NCBI GenBank assembly: GCA_031278135.1
Contig: JAITKY010000130.1
Location: 1 to 5,494 of the forward strand
From: Prevotellaceae bacterium
Lineage (GTDB): Bacteria > Bacteroidota > Bacteroidia > Bacteroidales > UBA932
Direction of reading: 5' to 3'
DNA: 5,494 nucleotides
The notes under the pieces were generated by a model, which was not told the origin of the DNA, searched no databases, and was given only the letters and a program-made list of their open reading frames with translations. Below are positions 4,410 to 5,494 of the stretch, in pieces; position 1 is the stretch's first letter; every line of letters starts with the position of its first letter. A program made the position numbers and the translations under genes.

Positions 4410-5494
4410 ATGAAAAAAGTTATATTTATTTTTTTTGTACTGTTAGTGTTTTCTTGCAAAGAAAAAGAAAAGATATTTAATGGAGATATTGTTATTATCT
4501 CTTCCCCTGCTGAGGGAATACCTTTATCCGGAGACGAATTGAAATTGGATGGAATATATACAGAGGCATTGGGAGTGTATGATTCATTAATTTATTTTTC
4601 ATCAGGTCTATTTGGTGATTATATGACTTATGTATTCAATACAAAAACCGGCAAACATATAAGTTCGGTGGCTCGGCATGGACAAGGTCCTGATGAATTT
4701 GTTGCTCTGACTTCTGCTGATCAACATTATGTTGACAGCAGCAGTATATGTGAGTGGTCTTATTATGATTATAATAAAAAGGAATGTTTGTTGATTGATA
4801 TGGCAAATAATTCTATCAAAAAAAGGTTTAGCATATCCAAATTGAAAAATGAACGGGCATTTCCATTTGGACGCGTATTCATATTAAGTGACAGTTTGCT
4901 TCTGGCATTTAATCAGGGAGATGATATATATGATGAAGGGATTTTAGCACCCCCCTCATATCAAATTTTCAACTATCTGACAAATGAGGAAGTTGCAAAA
5001 TATGAAATCTATAACAGTTTTAGATATAATAAAAGATTAGAGCCTGTGCTTTGTTTATACAGCCAAGACAGAATGAAACCCGACAGGACTAAAGTCGCCA
5101 TGGGGTTGCATTATTTACGACAGATAAATATAATGGATATCGAGACAGGCAAAGTTACAGGTTATCGGGTAGAAAATACTCCTGATTTTGATATTTTGAC
5201 GGAAAATTCTGCTTTTGAATACGTTAGTTATTATTTGTGGACTTGTGTCGATGACGATTATATATTCGCCCTGTTGAGTAATAACGATAAAACAAGTACT
5301 GTGATTGATGTTTTTGACTGGAACGGGAATTTTAGAAAAGAACTGGTTTTGGATAAAGGAATAATTAATTCTTCTTCAATTGGCATAGATCCGGTGAATA
5401 AATACTTATATATAATAACTGAGGGAGAAGAAGAGGAAGTCGTGTATCGTTACGACGTAAGTTATCTGTATCAGCACCTGAGACAAAAAAAATA
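4410..5494 (+). CDS. 6-bladed beta-propeller lipoprotein (TolB-like), 3' end at window edge
   Basis: An uninterrupted frame gives 361 residues, then 'TA' at the last two bases, so the next base probably completes TAA or TAG and the protein is essentially whole. Residues 1-15 are a lipoprotein signal (MKK, hydrophobic core, VFSC), with Cys16 the likely lipidated residue and a charged KEKEK stretch after it. The segment RHGQGPDEF (89-97) is the hallmark 'G-x-GP-x-EF' loop of the Bacteroidales 6-bladed propeller/TolB-like family. Repeating beta-rich blades follow, with phrases such as YVFNTKTGKHI, INIMDIETGKVTGY and IDVFDWNGNFRKEL. The C-terminus DVSYLYQHLRQKK looks like a natural end. The length suits the family. 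No enzymatic motif is seen; such proteins are thought to bind ligands or partners at the envelope. It probably works with the upstream NVEAL-type protein. Confidence 0.8.
   Translation, partial: MKKVIFIFFVLLVFSCKEKEKIFNGDIVIISSPAEGIPLSGDELKLDGIYTEALGVYDSLIYFSSGLFGDYMTYVFNTKTGKHISSVARHGQGPDEFVALTSADQHYVDSSSICEWSYYDYNKKECLLIDMANNSIKKRFSISKLKNERAFPFGRVFILSDSLLLAFNQGDDIYDEGILAPPSYQIFNYLTNEEVAKYEIYNSFRYNKRLEPVLCLYSQDRMKPDRTKVAMGLHYLRQINIMDIETGKVTGYRVENTPDFDILTENSAFEYVSYYLWTCVDDDYIFALLSNNDKTSTVIDVFDWNGNFRKELVLDKGIINSSSIGIDPVNKYLYIITEGEEEEVVYRYDVSYLYQHLRQKK

Overview
The window looks like chromosomal DNA from a Bacteroidota (probably Bacteroidales) bacterium. Three things point there. The two clearest promoters match the Bacteroides-type -7 element TAnnTTTG. 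None of the start codons has a Shine-Dalgarno sequence in front of it; the leaders are A/T-rich instead. The right-hand genes are an NVEAL-type small exported protein and a 6-bladed beta-propeller lipoprotein, a pairing typical of gut and oral Bacteroidales. All confidently called genes lie on the + strand.

Layout. Positions 1-338 are non-coding: a short AT-rich repeat, a probable terminator of an upstream gene, an inverted repeat and a good promoter. Positions 339-914 encode a lipoprotein whose mature part looks like the sugar mutarotase family RbsD/FucU, with most catalytic positions kept at nearly the same spacing; this is an unexpected place for a normally cytoplasmic enzyme. Positions 915-1343 hold a hairpin after that gene, a roughly 200-bp multi-hairpin element of unknown function, a palindromic 'CAGAATT' repeat and the prfB promoter. 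Positions 1344-2445 are prfB (release factor 2), read through a programmed +1 frameshift at an in-frame TGA. Seventeen bases later comes ftsY (2463-3410), the signal recognition particle receptor, probably in the same transcript.

Positions 3411-3971 contain a tandem repeat carrying two perfect DnaA boxes and several near-matches, then AT-rich DNA with a stem-loop and two tiny overlapping ORFs of doubtful reality. The NVEAL-type gene (3972-4298) and the propeller lipoprotein (4410 to the window end, lacking only the last base of its probable stop codon) finish the window. An inverted repeat sits between these two genes.

Functionally, prfB-ftsY is core housekeeping (translation termination and membrane targeting). 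The flanking genes are envelope accessory genes of unknown physiological role. The items most worth a second look are the RbsD-like lipoprotein, the perfect anti-Shine-Dalgarno match at the prfB frameshift site in an organism that does not appear to use SD for initiation, the multi-hairpin element, the DnaA-box repeat, and the NVEAL/propeller pair.
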